A stretch of 64,000 nt of DNA from Pirellulaceae bacterium (GCA_019636385.1 JAHBXT010000001.1:1488001-1552000), one strand, 5' to 3'. Shown: positions 1 to 9,152, counted from the first letter of the stretch. Program-made: numbers and translations. The notes: a model not told the origin generated them from the letters alone.

Positions 1-735
1 CAAAGGTCTCGCAGGCTGAGCGGCTTCTACTATTTCTAGAAGCTGCTGATGCTCTGCCGAGTAAGTCAGTCCTACTAGAGCGAAATTTAGGCTCGCGGCG
101 CGATCCTGCTGATCCAGGCTGGCTTGAGCTCGCCCAGCTAGAACAGTTGCCATGTGGTCGCTCAAGGCCTGGCGAAACTCTGATTCAGTAGTCTCTACCA
201 ACGTCAATTCAAACAATGCAGGAATGTCTGAGTAAACTTGCAATACCGCCAATTGTTGAACGGCCGGCCAGAATACGGCGGCCTTCTTAGGATGTTGAGC
301 GCTCCACGCATTCCAGTGTTCGACGGGCGCTCCTCCAGTCCGCCGCTGTCGCTGCATCAACAGGAGTGCAAGCACCTGGGCCGGGCCGCTGGAGGTCCTT
401 CGATAGTCACTGATTTCTACTAAGTCCCACCGGTTGTAGTTGGCAGACAATAATCGGTTAATCGAAAACGGCTCAGCCGATTCAGAATCTACCGGAGGTG
501 ACTTGGGAGTGGCAATCAACTTAGTAACGTCAGAACTTATCGAGATTGGCGGTGCACTGTGAACTACTCCGCGGATTTGATAATTCGTTAGCGGATCGGC
601 TAAAAAATAGAATCCACGAGTCTGCCACGTTACCGGATTGAACTCTACTCCCTGTACCCGGCACGCCCAATAATAGGCCGATCCTAGGATGATCAAGCAA
701 AACAAACCGATCAAACCTTTGACCAGATGTGACAC
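1..735 (-). CDS. Membrane-anchored protein of unknown function (3' end beyond window)
   Basis: An open frame on the minus strand reaches the left edge without a stop, so the C-terminus is missing. I chose a GTG start at 735 because AAAGG lies 7 bases upstream; in-frame starts at 777 (GTG) and 819 (ATG) have no visible ribosome site. The N-terminus has one hydrophobic segment (LIGLFCLIILGSAYYWAC), followed by a soluble, probably extracytoplasmic part that I do not recognise. Codon structure is good over the whole stretch and the sequence contains no internal stop. The gene is divergent from scpB. No function is assigned. Confidence 0.7.
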   Translation of the reverse strand, partial: MSHLVKGLIGLFCLIILGSAYYWACRVQGVEFNPVTWQTRGFYFLADPLTNYQIRGVVHSAPPISISSDVTKLIATPKSPPVDSESAEPFSINRLLSANYNRWDLVEISDYRRTSSGPAQVLALLLMQRQRRTGGAPVEHWNAWSAQHPKKAAVFWPAVQQLAVLQVYSDIPALFELTLVETTESEFRQALSDHMATVLAGRAQASLDQQDRAASLNFALVGLTYSAEHQQLLEIVEAAQPARPL

Positions 736-931
736 CCTCTGACCTTTAAGTTGTATACTCGATTCTGGTCGGCTCACGGCACAGATTTTGGGAATGAGAA
801 GTGGTGTGGGGTGTGGCATCAGGTCGCAACGAATCGTCTGGTTGTCTATCGCAGGACCCGCATCCTCTTATACCACAAGATAGCCGATGGCCTACTTAGG
901 CAACCACTTCGGCGGCTCCAAAGGTAACTTG

Positions 932-1642
932 ATGAATCAAAAAAGCCAGCGTCAACCAGGTTCGCTCTGCCCCCCAAGAATAGGGAATTTCGCCAATTCC
1001 AGGCAAAGCTATTGGCGATTCATTCATCTATTGACTCGGCAGACTGAGCCCACCACCAGTCACAGGCCGCAGTCGGTACAATCGCAGGCAGAAAAAATGC
1101 GCCGGCTAGAAGCCATCCTCATACTATCGCCTCAGGGTATCAGCACTCGCAAAGCCAGTAAGCTGGCAGACTTGGCGGATGCTACAGAAGTGCGTACACT
1201 AGTCCGCCAACTCAACATGTTTTATGATTCTCGTGGTAAACCCTACAGAATCGAGGAGATAGCCGGAGGGTTGGCCATGATGACACGGCCGGTGTTTGCG
1301 CCATGGTTGCGCAAGCTGGCATACATGCCCGGTGAAATTCGTTTGGCGAGATCCGCCCTGGAAACCTTGGCCATCGTGGCCTATCGGCAACCGGTAATGC
1401 GAGCCGAAATAGAGGCGATTCGGGGAGTAGGCTGCAGCGAGTTGCTCAAACAGCTCATGGATTTGGATTTGGTTCGAATTAGTGGTCGCAGTGAAGATTT
1501 GGGACGTCCCTACCTTTACGAAACGACTCAACGGTTTTTACAAATGTTTGGATTGCGATCTGCCGATCGCTTACCCCGGATCAACTGGGCAATACACTCG
1601 CAGCCTAGCGAAAAATCAACATCATCTGAAGTTTGCAACTGA
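932..1642 (+). CDS. scpB: Segregation and condensation protein B (ScpB)
   Basis: ScpB is the winged-helix partner of the SMC-ScpA condensin complex, which organises and segregates the chromosome. The conserved family block is present: LETLAIVAYRQPV followed by RAEIEAIRGV, then LGRPYLYETT and FLQMFGL near the C-terminus. The conserved part begins at MRRLEAIL (ATG at 1097). I chose ATG 932 because AAAGG lies 7 bases before it, while 1097 has no good site; this gives a roughly 55-residue extension of low complexity, so 1097 remains possible. scpA is not adjacent. The acidic-protein gene follows 23 bases later and is probably co-transcribed. Confidence 0.92.
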   Translation: MNQKSQRQPGSLCPPRIGNFANSRQSYWRFIHLLTRQTEPTTSHRPQSVQSQAEKMRRLEAILILSPQGISTRKASKLADLADATEVRTLVRQLNMFYDSRGKPYRIEEIAGGLAMMTRPVFAPWLRKLAYMPGEIRLARSALETLAIVAYRQPVMRAEIEAIRGVGCSELLKQLMDLDLVRISGRSEDLGRPYLYETTQRFLQMFGLRSADRLPRINWAIHSQPSEKSTSSEVCN

Positions 1643-1665
1643 ATCGGAAGTAGAAGGAGTCCACA

Positions 1666-2070
1666 GTGAGAAAGACAACCCCAGCCGCAATACGACAGAC
1701 TGTCTCAGCGACCACCAAACAATGGTTAGCAACAGCTTCGTCCGCAGCCATCCGCGCCATCGATGAGGATGAGGATTTTGAAGAGGACGACTCAGATGAT
1801 GAAGAGGATGATTTTGAGGACGAAGAAGATCTGGACGACTGGGAGGACGAAGAATCGGACGACGCCGAAGAGGCTGATGACGAAGAGGACGAGGAAGAGG
1901 AGCTAGAAGATCTGGAAGAAGAGGAAGAGTGGGAGGAAGTCGACGACGCAGACGACGAAGAAGAGGAAGAGGAGGAGGATGAAGATTGGGATGACGACGA
2001 GGAAGATGATGACGATGACTGGGACGATGATGACGAAGAGGAAGAGGATGAGGATGACGATTGGGAGTAG
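1666..2070 (+). CDS. Extremely acidic low-complexity protein, unknown function
   Basis: This 134-residue product starts with a GTG preceded by AGAAGGAG at good spacing. The first 35 residues are ordinary (KTTPAAIRQTV and so on). The rest is almost entirely Asp and Glu, broken at intervals by single Trp, Phe or Leu residues (DDWEDEE, EEWEEV, EDWDDD, DDWDDDD, DDDWE). No known domain is visible. The strong ribosome site and the 23-base spacing from scpB argue for a real gene. Acidic tails of this kind occur in DNA mimics and in proteins binding basic partners; a chromosome-related role next to scpB is only a guess. The reverse strand gives an all-serine artefact frame. Confidence 0.7.
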   Translation: MRKTTPAAIRQTVSATTKQWLATASSAAIRAIDEDEDFEEDDSDDEEDDFEDEEDLDDWEDEESDDAEEADDEEDEEEELEDLEEEEEWEEVDDADDEEEEEEEDEDWDDDEEDDDDDWDDDDEEEEDEDDDWE

Positions 2071-2233
2071 TCGGTCGACAACATCACAGTACGTAGTCCA
2101 ATAGCGTTGGTCTTATCTCAGCGATCTACAGCAAATTTGATTGAAATTTCGCAACAGCCGGCAGCAACCATGTCTGGCGTGCGTGCCTGGTTAAAAGACC
2201 TCGCAATCGCCGAGGAATGCAGGAGAGCCACAC

Positions 2234-3130
2234 GTGCTGACCGGAGTTTCGCTGACCTGTTTTCTTTTCAGCTATCTGGCTGTGCTTGGTCTAGAGCTGG
2301 CGCGACTTTTCTTCCGCATACCGTGGCGGCAAGCGCTGGCTGTGTTTGGTATGAGCGCTGGTGTGCTGGCCCATACGATATTCTTGGTCAATCAATTGCT
2401 GCAGCCAGATTCCGGTAGGTTGTTGAGCGATTGGTTTCAATGGTGCGTGTTGGCTGCCTGGGGCTTAGCGGCGGTGTGCACGTTGCTGATGGCCCGCAAT
2501 CCCAACGGTCATCTGGGGTTGTTCCTGATACCTACCGTTCTCGCATTGATCGGGCTGGCCAGTGTTGCGCAAGGCGGGCAATCGTTTGCAGAAACATCTG
2601 AGATCAGCTTTTGGGGCCGCACGCATGGTGTCAGCTTGTTGCTGGGGACCATGTTCATCGGCCAAGGATTTGCCTTTGGCCTAATGTACTTGGTGCAGTC
2701 TCATCGACTGAAGACGAAACGCAATACCAGTGGATCTTTGCGCTTGCCAGCCTTGGAATTCTTGCGCTCGATGAACCGCTTAAGCATCTATGCGGCAACA
2801 CTGGCACTGGCGGTCGGTATGGTGTCGGGAATTCTATTGAATGTCAATCGTGATCAACAAATGGCATGGTATAGTGGCAGTGTCTTAGTGAGCTTGGCAC
2901 TGTTCGTATGGGTAGCCATTACCGCCTTGCTGGAATATGGCTCCAAAGGGTCTCTCGGCGGTAGGCGCAGCGCCTATTTAAGCATCGCCAATTTCTTGTT
3001 TCTAGCCATAGTGCTCTTGCTGGTTCTGCGCGCAGCACATGGCGAACGCGCCACCCCAGTTACTGATCCCGAATCGGCATTATCCGTCGATTCTGCAACT
3101 CCGGCAGTAGCACGGAAGGCGGAGCGCTAA
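2234..3130 (+). CDS. HemX/CcsA-like multi-pass membrane protein (cytochrome c assembly family)
   Basis: This integral membrane protein of 298 residues has about eight hydrophobic segments, the usual layout of the cytochrome c assembly (CcsA/CcmC/HemX) family. A His in the WGRTHGVSLLLG stretch is a possible haem contact. In many bacteria a HemX gene precedes hemA, and HemX influences glutamyl-tRNA reductase level. Here the stop and the hemA start overlap (TAATG), which indicates translational coupling. The GTG start has AGGAG upstream. The C-terminal 30 residues are polar and not conserved-looking. Whether it acts in haem regulation or cytochrome assembly cannot be decided from sequence. Confidence 0.8.
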   Translation: MLTGVSLTCFLFSYLAVLGLELARLFFRIPWRQALAVFGMSAGVLAHTIFLVNQLLQPDSGRLLSDWFQWCVLAAWGLAAVCTLLMARNPNGHLGLFLIPTVLALIGLASVAQGGQSFAETSEISFWGRTHGVSLLLGTMFIGQGFAFGLMYLVQSHRLKTKRNTSGSLRLPALEFLRSMNRLSIYAATLALAVGMVSGILLNVNRDQQMAWYSGSVLVSLALFVWVAITALLEYGSKGSLGGRRSAYLSIANFLFLAIVLLLVLRAAHGERATPVTDPESALSVDSATPAVARKAER

Positions 3131-4407
3131 TGCATTGGTCGATGGTAGGTTGGAGTCACCACCACACTCCCATCGAACTACGGGAGCGCCTAGCCTTTTC
3201 CACTGAACAGGCGGCTCAAGTGTTGCAACAACTCGGTGAGCGCTACCCCGACTCTGAATGTGTTTTGCTGAGCACCTGCAATCGGGTCGAAGCCTATTGT
3301 GGAGCCGAACAACCTGAGCAATTGCCTGGCAGTCAACAACTGGGAGCGTTGTTGGCTGGCTTTCATCAACTGGACTATCCGTCGCTCAGGCCGCAAGCTT
3401 TGGAACTCGATGGAACAGCCGTCATCCAGCACCTCTTCAAAGTTGCTGCCAGCCTAGATAGCATGATCGTTGGTGAGGCACAGATTCAAGCTCAAGTTCG
3501 CGGCGCTTACGATCTGGCCTGCCAGCAGGGCCGGGCGGGCAGTTTGATGCACCGAGTGTTTCAGCGAGCGACTGCTGTCGCGCGGCGCGTGGCCAACGAA
3601 ACTACGATTCAACAGCGACGCATCAGCGTACCCAGCGTAGCAGTAAGCGAGATCGCTACCGAATTCTTCGAGAGCTTTGACGATAAGAAAATTCTCTTAA
3701 TCGGCGCAGGCGATATGGGAGTCGAAACAGTCCGCTATCTCCAGGACGCGGGTGCCAGGCAGATGTGGATCGTCAATCGCAGCTTTACCAAGGCTCAAGA
3801 GCTAGCTGAACAGTTTTCGCTGCAGGCGGAACCCTGGGATCTGTTGGACCTATTTCTGGCCGAAGCAGATTTGATTATTTCCACCACCAGCAGCCCCGAG
3901 ATGATCGTCAGCACCAGTCAATTTCGACGAGTTCGCTCGGGCCGACAGCACGCAGTACTGATTCTGGATTTGGCCGTGCCTCGCGACTTTGATCCGGCCA
4001 TCGCTAATTTGCCAGACACGTATTTGTACTCCATCGATGATTTACAACAGGTCTGTCAGCGAAACATGCAGGCCCGCCAAGCCCAATGGCCCAAGGCAAT
4101 GCAGATTATCGAGCAAGAGACACAGAAGTTCATGGCCGAAAGCCGTCATGCCGGCAGCGGACCGACTATCAAACGCCTACAAGATCAAGCCCAGCAAATT
4201 AAGCAGGAAGAATTCAAACGTTTGCTAGACAAGCTGCGGTCACACGATTTAGATCCGGCCGTTCAGCAGGAGCTGAGCCACTCATTTGATCGGCTGATCA
4301 ACAAGCTGCTTCATCCCCCGCTGCAATCGTTGCGCGATCACGCTGACAGCACCCATCACGCCACTCTTTTAGATTCACTCCGTCGACTCTTTCAGATTAA
4401 CGACTAG
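3130..4407 (+). CDS. hemA: Glutamyl-tRNA reductase
   Basis: HemA reduces the glutamate of glutamyl-tRNA(Glu) to glutamate-1-semialdehyde with NADPH, the first committed step of C5 haem synthesis. The N-terminal catalytic domain carries the nucleophilic Cys in LLSTCNRVEAYC (about residue 50) and the substrate block SLDSMIVGEAQIQAQV. The NADPH-binding Rossmann motif is LLIGAGDMG (about residues 190-198), and the C-terminal helical dimerisation domain is complete. Length (425 aa) fits the family. The start overlaps the stop of the HemX-like gene by one base. It converges on rplL, with about 700 bases between them. Confidence 0.96.
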   Translation: MHWSMVGWSHHHTPIELRERLAFSTEQAAQVLQQLGERYPDSECVLLSTCNRVEAYCGAEQPEQLPGSQQLGALLAGFHQLDYPSLRPQALELDGTAVIQHLFKVAASLDSMIVGEAQIQAQVRGAYDLACQQGRAGSLMHRVFQRATAVARRVANETTIQQRRISVPSVAVSEIATEFFESFDDKKILLIGAGDMGVETVRYLQDAGARQMWIVNRSFTKAQELAEQFSLQAEPWDLLDLFLAEADLIISTTSSPEMIVSTSQFRRVRSGRQHAVLILDLAVPRDFDPAIANLPDTYLYSIDDLQQVCQRNMQARQAQWPKAMQIIEQETQKFMAESRHAGSGPTIKRLQDQAQQIKQEEFKRLLDKLRSHDLDPAVQQELSHSFDRLINKLLHPPLQSLRDHADSTHHATLLDSLRRLFQIND

Positions 4408-4696
4408 CCCAGCCTGGCCCAGGAGCTTGCCTGGCGGCTGAAAAGTTGCGGGTAGGCCTACAGACGTGAGCCGGCCGAACAGGCGTGTTGGGCGGCAAGA
4501 AGCAGGGCTGCGGATTGCGGTTAGTCTGTCGGCTGCGGTGACTTGCGCGGGTCTGGAGGTATTCTTCCACTGGGTGGCAATTACAGCCGATACAGACAGT
4601 GGGGCGTTATAGCCCCAAGTGTTGGCGAGCTAAGGATCCATGCTCGTCAAAAACATTGCGCATGGATGTGTTACTCTTAGCGCAATAAGGTTTCCC

Positions 4697-4882
4697 ATGT
4701 CACTAGAGTGGTTTCACGTGGTGTTGGGAGTGTTCTTCGTGGGCATCTGGTTGATAGCCGGCCAGATTGTCGCGTTGGATCGTCAGGAAGTGCGTGGTTC
4801 GTCACCGAACGGGCACTCTGGACGTGGCGCTCGCAAACAAGCTACGACTCCTCACGGAGATGTTGGCTTGCACTACAAGTAG
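4697..4882 (+). CDS. Possible small single-pass membrane protein
   Basis: A 61-codon frame opens with an ATG after AAGG (11 bases to the start). The product begins MSLEWFHVVLGVFFVGIWLI, a convincing transmembrane helix, followed by a short polar tail. There is no recognisable family. The flanking bases from 4408 to 4696 contain only a 6-bp hairpin around 4600-4617 and no gene that I can support. The helix could be real or a chance frame in a gap between convergent genes. Confidence 0.35.
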   Translation: MSLEWFHVVLGVFFVGIWLIAGQIVALDRQEVRGSSPNGHSGRGARKQATTPHGDVGLHYK

Positions 4883-4931
4883 TTCCACGGATCAACTTGA
4901 CGACCTACGCCGAGTTCTCCAAACCAGCAAA

Positions 4932-4961
4932 AAACCCAGGTGCAGCGATACACCTGGGTTT
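4932..4961 (-). terminator. Intrinsic terminator of the rplL transcript
   Basis: A perfect 11-bp stem (AAACCCAGGTG at 4932-4942 with CACCTGGGTTT at 4951-4961) encloses an 8-base loop. Read leftwards, the stem ends in a run of T (TTTTTT) contributed by the A-rich bases just below 4935. It lies about 150 bases beyond the rplL stop, so it most likely ends the translation operon. Confidence 0.8.
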
Positions 4962-4990
4962 GCGCGTGGATTGACAGTGACAGTCGTTGA

Positions 4991-5075
4991 ACACTGACCG
5001 TAGCTACCACTGCCAGACGATGGGTCTCGAGCTAGACCACGGTCTGGAAACGGTAACTACACTGACGGTAGCTAC
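4991..5075. repeat. Pair of 17-base direct repeats between hemA and rplL
   Basis: ACACTGACCGTAGCTAC at 4991-5007 recurs at 5059-5075 with one base changed (C to G). The copies are 68 bases apart, downstream of rplL on its transcript. The function is unknown. Confidence 0.6.
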
Positions 5076-5109
5076 ATCTCAGCCACTTGACTAACTGTAC
5101 AGCCAGGAG

Positions 5110-5511
5110 CTACTTGATCTCGACGGTTGCGCCGGCTTCGACCAATTCCTTCTTGACCTTTTCAGCTTCTTCCTTCGAGACTTGCTCTTTGATCTTAGCC
5201 GGAACGCCTTCGACCATTTTCTTGGCGTCCATCAGTGAAGCGCCGGTGATGTTCTTGACGACCTTGACCACGTTCAGCTTGGCATCGCCAAAGCCGGTTA
5301 GAACGACATCAAACTCGGTTTGCTCTGGAGCAGCCGCAGCCCCGCCACCGTCACCCGATGGAGCAACCATCATCACGCCACCGCCCGAAGCGGCTTCGAT
5401 GCCGTGCTCGTCCTTCAGGTAGTCGCTCAGCTCTTTAGCTTGCTTCAGCGTTAAACCAACGATGGTTTCGCCAAGTTGTCGAATGTTGTCAGCGTAAGTT
5501 GTTTCGGACAT
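5110..5511 (-). CDS. rplL: 50S ribosomal protein L7/L12
   Basis: This is the acidic stalk protein that recruits GTPase factors to the ribosome. The N-terminal dimerisation helices (about residues 1-45) are followed by a flexible Gly/Ala-rich hinge ([10 protein letters not shown]) and the C-terminal domain with the family signature [20 protein letters not shown] and the end GATVEIK. Length (133 aa) is slightly above average. It follows rplJ by 155 bases, as usual. The next gene leftwards is the convergent hemA, not rpoB, and a terminator sits between. Confidence 0.97.
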   Translation of the reverse strand: MSETTYADNIRQLGETIVGLTLKQAKELSDYLKDEHGIEAASGGGVMMVAPSGDGGGAAAAPEQTEFDVVLTGFGDAKLNVVKVVKNITGASLMDAKKMVEGVPAKIKEQVSKEEAEKVKKELVEAGATVEIK

Positions 5512-5666
5512 ATTCTGTCACCCTTTATACTCGAAAAAAACGTGTAACTTGTTTGTGAATTTGGTGGTGCGAAGCACCGGTTGGCTAACTGCTCAGGCGC
5601 CGCAGCCGGGCACGGTGGGCAGAAGACTGGATCGCACCGCAGGTGCTCCCAGCCAGGAGTCACTCA

Positions 5667-6197
5667 CTATGCTTCGCCCTCCTTATTTTCAACCAGCTTT
5701 TTGACTTGGCCAGCCAGCTTCGAGCCGGCACCTAACAGTTGGGCAGAAAGCTGAGATCCCGGACCCAGAATTTGACCGACCAGCAGCGAAATTTGCTCCA
5801 GGCGGCTAGGCCACTTGCTAATCTCCAAAACCTTTTCTGCGGACAAGGATTCGCCGTCCATAACGCCGCCTTTGAGTTCAAATTTTTCGAACTCCTTCAT
5901 CTTGACGATGGCAGCAACTTCCTTGGCTAGGCTGACGAAATCTTCGCAACCCCACAGAACGGCTACGGATCCCAACTGCTTGTCAAAGACTGGGCTAAGG
6001 TTCGAGCCGGATACGGCCCGAACGGCTAAGCTGCGTTTGACCACTAGCACAGAAATGCCTTTGTCGCGCAGATGTTTACGAATGCGGAACGTCGCATCAG
6101 AATCCATGCCGATAACGTTGGCCACGATAGCGTCAGAAACACCATCGAGTCGATTCTTGATGTCACCTGATATCAGGTTTTTTACATACTTGCTCAT
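5667..6197 (-). CDS. rplJ: 50S ribosomal protein L10
   Basis: L10 anchors L7/L12 dimers to the ribosomal stalk base. The typical N-terminus (SKYVKNLISGDI), the VVKRSLAVRA block and the C-terminal helix that binds L7/L12 are present. Length (176 aa) is normal. The gene lies 58 bases after rplA and 155 bases before rplL. The 155-base spacer could carry an attenuation or translation-repression structure, but I see no clear terminator in it. Confidence 0.96.
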   Translation of the reverse strand: MSKYVKNLISGDIKNRLDGVSDAIVANVIGMDSDATFRIRKHLRDKGISVLVVKRSLAVRAVSGSNLSPVFDKQLGSVAVLWGCEDFVSLAKEVAAIVKMKEFEKFELKGGVMDGESLSAEKVLEISKWPSRLEQISLLVGQILGPGSQLSAQLLGAGSKLAGQVKKLVENKEGEA

Positions 6198-6255
6198 GAT
6201 CGCATCATATCGCTGGTTGTAGCCGAAGTTCGGCCAGTCATTTGTGAAATTGTAA

Positions 6256-6939
6256 TTAGGCTGCTATCCGCACACTCGGTGACATGGTAGCGCACAACGA
6301 AATAGTCTTGATGTACACTCCACGAACGGTGGTCGGTTTAATCTGGTTGATGTAGTTGAGGAACGCCTGCACGTTCTCGACCAACTTGTCAGCATCAAAG
6401 CTCAGTTTGCCAACTACGGCGTGCACATTGGCACCCTTATCGTTACGAAACTCAACTTTACCAGCCTTGTATTCACGGATGACCTTGGCAACATCAGTAG
6501 TCACCGTGCCGGATCGCGGCGCTGGCATAAGTCCTCTAGGTCCCAGCACTTTGCCCAACGGTCCAACGACTCCCATCATGTCCGGTGTGGCAATGCAGAC
6601 GTCAAAATCGGTCCAGCCCTCTTTGATCTTCTTGGCCAGGTCTTCTTGGCCAACGTAATCAGCACCGGCGGCCTCGGCGGCGGTCGCCAAGTCCCCCTTG
6701 GCGAAGACCAGAATTCGCTGCGTCTTGCCGATACCATGCGGCAGCACCACCGAACCGCGCACGATCTGGTCAGCTTGAGCTGGATCGATACCCAGATTCA
6801 AGTGAATCTCGATGCTCTGATCGAACTTCCTGCTGGGGTAGCTCTTCAGGATAGCCACCGCATCCTTAAGATCTACGGGCATCTTGCCCTTAGTGTTCTT
6901 GGCAGCCATTGCCTTCATCGCTTTGGAAAGTCTTGCCAT
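6256..6939 (-). CDS. rplA: 50S ribosomal protein L1
   Basis: L1 forms the mobile stalk near the tRNA exit site and often represses its own operon by binding the mRNA. The conserved core is clear: [49 protein letters not shown] and the [18 protein letters not shown] strand. Length is 227 aa. The rplK stop and this start are 3 bases apart, so the two are coupled. The C-terminal ten residues differ from common L1 sequences but the fold is complete. Confidence 0.97.
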   Translation of the reverse strand: MARLSKAMKAMAAKNTKGKMPVDLKDAVAILKSYPSRKFDQSIEIHLNLGIDPAQADQIVRGSVVLPHGIGKTQRILVFAKGDLATAAEAAGADYVGQEDLAKKIKEGWTDFDVCIATPDMMGVVGPLGKVLGPRGLMPAPRSGTVTTDVAKVIREYKAGKVEFRNDKGANVHAVVGKLSFDADKLVENVQAFLNYINQIKPTTVRGVYIKTISLCATMSPSVRIAA

Positions 6940-6942
6940 GAT

Positions 6943-7368
6943 TTAGCCCTCTACTTCCAAGCCCATGCTGCGGGCGGTACCTTCGATCATTCGCTCGGCA
7001 TGCGCCAGGTCGCGAGCATTCAGGTCGGCCATCTTCTTTTGGCAAATATCTTGAATCTGCGATCTGGTTACTTTGCCGACCTTCTTCTTGTTCGGTTCAC
7101 CAGAGCCGCTGGCGATGCCCGCAGCTTGCTTGAGCAGCGCCGCAGCCGGGGGGCTTTTGGTGACAAATTCAAAAGTTCGATCGCTGTATACCGTGACCAC
7201 TACAGGTATTGGTGTGCCATTGTATTCGCGTGTTCGTTCGTTAAAGGCAGATACAAACTGCCCTAAATTAATCCCATACTTACCAAGCGATGTACCCACG
7301 GGCGGAGCAGGCGTAGCCTGACCCCCTGGCACTTGAAACTTGGCTTGCCCAACCATCTGTTTGGCCAT
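6943..7368 (-). CDS. rplK: 50S ribosomal protein L11
   Basis: L11 forms the GTPase-associated centre with 23S rRNA. The family start MAKQMVGQAKFQVPGGQATP and the PPVGTSLGKYGINLGQF block are intact, as is the C-terminal RNA-binding helix (ARDLAHAERMIEGTARSMGL). I chose ATG 7368 because it gives the standard 141-residue protein; an upstream in-frame start would add 13 unrelated residues. GGAG lies about 11 bases upstream. It is followed directly by rplA. Confidence 0.97.
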   Translation of the reverse strand: MAKQMVGQAKFQVPGGQATPAPPVGTSLGKYGINLGQFVSAFNERTREYNGTPIPVVVTVYSDRTFEFVTKSPPAAALLKQAAGIASGSGEPNKKKVGKVTRSQIQDICQKKMADLNARDLAHAERMIEGTARSMGLEVEG

Positions 7369-7530
7369 TGCAAACGTCACTCCGCTAGTTGCGCCGAAAT
7401 CAACCAACCCATGAATTGGTTAGCCGAAATCGAAAAAAATGAATCTTCTCAATACTTGCACTCGCACCGACAATCCATGCTGATGTCAGCGGTGCGAATG
7501 AGTTAGCAGGCAGGGTTTGGGCCCAGCAAA

Positions 7531-8121
7531 TCACATTTTTTCGATTTGCCAGTGATCCAGTTCCACTGGGGTGCTGCGGCCAAAAATGTTGATGATTACG
7601 GTCACGCGACCATTGGCCTCATCAACCTTCTCGACTTCGCCCTCAAGGTTCTGGAAGTTGCCCTCTTTGACACGCACTCGATCGTTCACACGATACGGAA
7701 TGGATGTCTTCATCGGCTTGTCGCCGTCTTCTTCGTCTGGAGTCTGACGCTGCACTATTTTGGCTACGTCAGCCGGGTCCATCGGAGTCGGCTTGCCACC
7801 GGAGCTTGCGAAATCGCCGACTCCCGGTGTTTCCCTGACCAAGAACCAGGAATCATCGGTGATGGACATGTTGGCCATCAGATATCCTGGATAGAGCTTC
7901 CGCTTGACAACGCGGCGAGTACCGTTGCGGGTGAAGGTGACTACATCTTCGGTCGGAATCAGTATTTCACTGAAACAATCGTCCAGGCCAGCCAGCTTGA
8001 TGCGCTTCAACAGCTCCTTGCGAATGCTGTCCTCGCGATTGAAAGCTACCTTGATGATGTACCAGTCCATGCCTGGCGCAACAGGGGCAGTAGCAGCTTC
8101 GGATGTTTTCTTGTCACTCAC
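7531..8121 (-). CDS. nusG: Transcription termination/antitermination protein NusG
   Basis: NusG binds RNA polymerase and links it to Rho or to the ribosome. The NGN domain begins at DWYIIKVAFNRE and includes KRKLYPGYLM and LVRETPGVGDF; the C-terminal KOW domain is DRVRVKEGNFQNLEGEVEKV. I chose GTG 8121 (VSDKK); an in-frame TTG at 8148 would add nine residues and has no better ribosome site. The 20 residues before the NGN domain are polar. The gene sits between secE and rplK, the standard order. Confidence 0.95.
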   Translation of the reverse strand: MSDKKTSEAATAPVAPGMDWYIIKVAFNREDSIRKELLKRIKLAGLDDCFSEILIPTEDVVTFTRNGTRRVVKRKLYPGYLMANMSITDDSWFLVRETPGVGDFASSGGKPTPMDPADVAKIVQRQTPDEEDGDKPMKTSIPYRVNDRVRVKEGNFQNLEGEVEKVDEANGRVTVIINIFGRSTPVELDHWQIEKM

Positions 8122-8348
8122 GCTTGGAGCACCCCCACGCCAGTACAAGCGATCGCGAAACTCAAGCCCCGTTGGCCCAAGTCCGCCGTCATCTCCTGGC
8201 TAGGAAGACATGCAAATGATTAAATCGCGACGCTAACAGGAAACCCCTCGGCAGCCGCGACGGGGGATAATGTACTCGGAACTGGCAGGTATGTTCAAGG
8301 GCTATTGGCCCAGGAAGCCAAACTAATTTTGGATAGCCAGGGGCAGGG

Positions 8349-8828
8349 TTAGGCAATGCCGAGCGTTTGGAACAGCAATCGCCACACTGCGTCGTACAGA
8401 AACAGGATCGCCGACATGAACATGATCGTAAAAATAACCACCATCGAGGCTTTGATCATTTCTCGCTGAGTCGGCCAAGAAACTTTGTACAGTTCAGCCT
8501 CCACCGAGATCAGAAAATCGGCAAATTTGGGCCAGTTGACCAGGCGATATCCGGCCCAGGCTCCCAAGGCTCCCAAGGCAACCGTTAGCAAGTAGCTCAG
8601 CGATTGCTTGTCTTCGCCTAGCCAACGAGCAACGTTTTTGGCCAGATAGAACTGTTGAAAACGCCAGACGGCAACGCCTACAACCAGCCAAATCGCCAAG
8701 CAGGTGATCTGTCGCACCAAGCGGCCTTGTGATCGCTTGTACAGGCCGGTGGCCAACAGCTCCTGGAAGAAGCTGGACTGTTCAGAATCCGGTAAACGGT
8801 TGCCAGCGACGGTGTCTTTTGAGTTCAT
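8349..8828 (-). CDS. secE: Preprotein translocase subunit SecE
   Basis: SecE is an essential part of the SecYEG channel. The diagnostic motif E-LYKVSWPTQREM lies before the last transmembrane segment (MVVIFTIMFMSAILFLYDAV). At 159 residues it is longer than the minimal form and has two further hydrophobic segments (LAIWLVVGVAVW and LLTVALGALGAWAGY), a three-helix arrangement also seen in Escherichia coli. It lies between tRNA-Trp and nusG, the usual location, with about 230 bases to nusG in which I see only a weak GC-rich hairpin near 8240-8260. Confidence 0.93.
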   Translation of the reverse strand: MNSKDTVAGNRLPDSEQSSFFQELLATGLYKRSQGRLVRQITCLAIWLVVGVAVWRFQQFYLAKNVARWLGEDKQSLSYLLTVALGALGAWAGYRLVNWPKFADFLISVEAELYKVSWPTQREMIKASMVVIFTIMFMSAILFLYDAVWRLLFQTLGIA

Positions 8829-8964
8829 GAGCTGTATGTGTCAGAACTGGTCAAGTAAATTGAAAGGCTAAATTGGACGCTTACAAACAAACCAGCCTTA
8901 AGCGCCTCGGGGCATCACATGCACAAGCGCCCGACAGGTGCATTGATGTTGCTTCGAACAACAG

Positions 8965-9037
8965 CAGGGGCGGAGGGACTCGAACCCCCAACCGCTGGTT
9001 TTGGAAACCAGTGCTCTGCCAATTGAGCTACACCCCT
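8965..9037 (-). tRNA. tRNA-Trp (anticodon CCA)
   Basis: The sequence folds as a 73-base cloverleaf with acceptor AGGGGTG pairing CGCCCCT, anticodon stem CTGGT/ACCAG and loop TTCCAAA (anticodon CCA). The T arm contains GGTTCGAGTCC. Discriminator base is G and CCA is not encoded. Placement between tuf and secE is common in bacteria. Confidence 0.97.
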
Positions 9038-9152
9038 CCGTGCTTTCGCCAAACGTTAGTGGCTGTCGCGGACAATCCAGCCGCGACAGCCTGTGTCAGT
9101 TGGGCGATATGACAGTCAGGTAGGGGTAAAGTCTACCTGGCCAGATCATCGG

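Noticed and set aside
1605..2087. Minus-strand 160-codon frame that is almost all serine
   Set aside because: It is the reverse complement of the acidic-protein gene (GAN codons read as TCN/AGN) and has no ribosome site.
6421..7266. Plus-strand 281-codon frame opposite rplA and rplK
   Set aside because: It is a shadow of two certain ribosomal genes and has no ribosome site or domain.
7546..8223. Plus-strand 225-codon frame opposite nusG
   Set aside because: Antisense to nusG, with composition that follows from the real gene.
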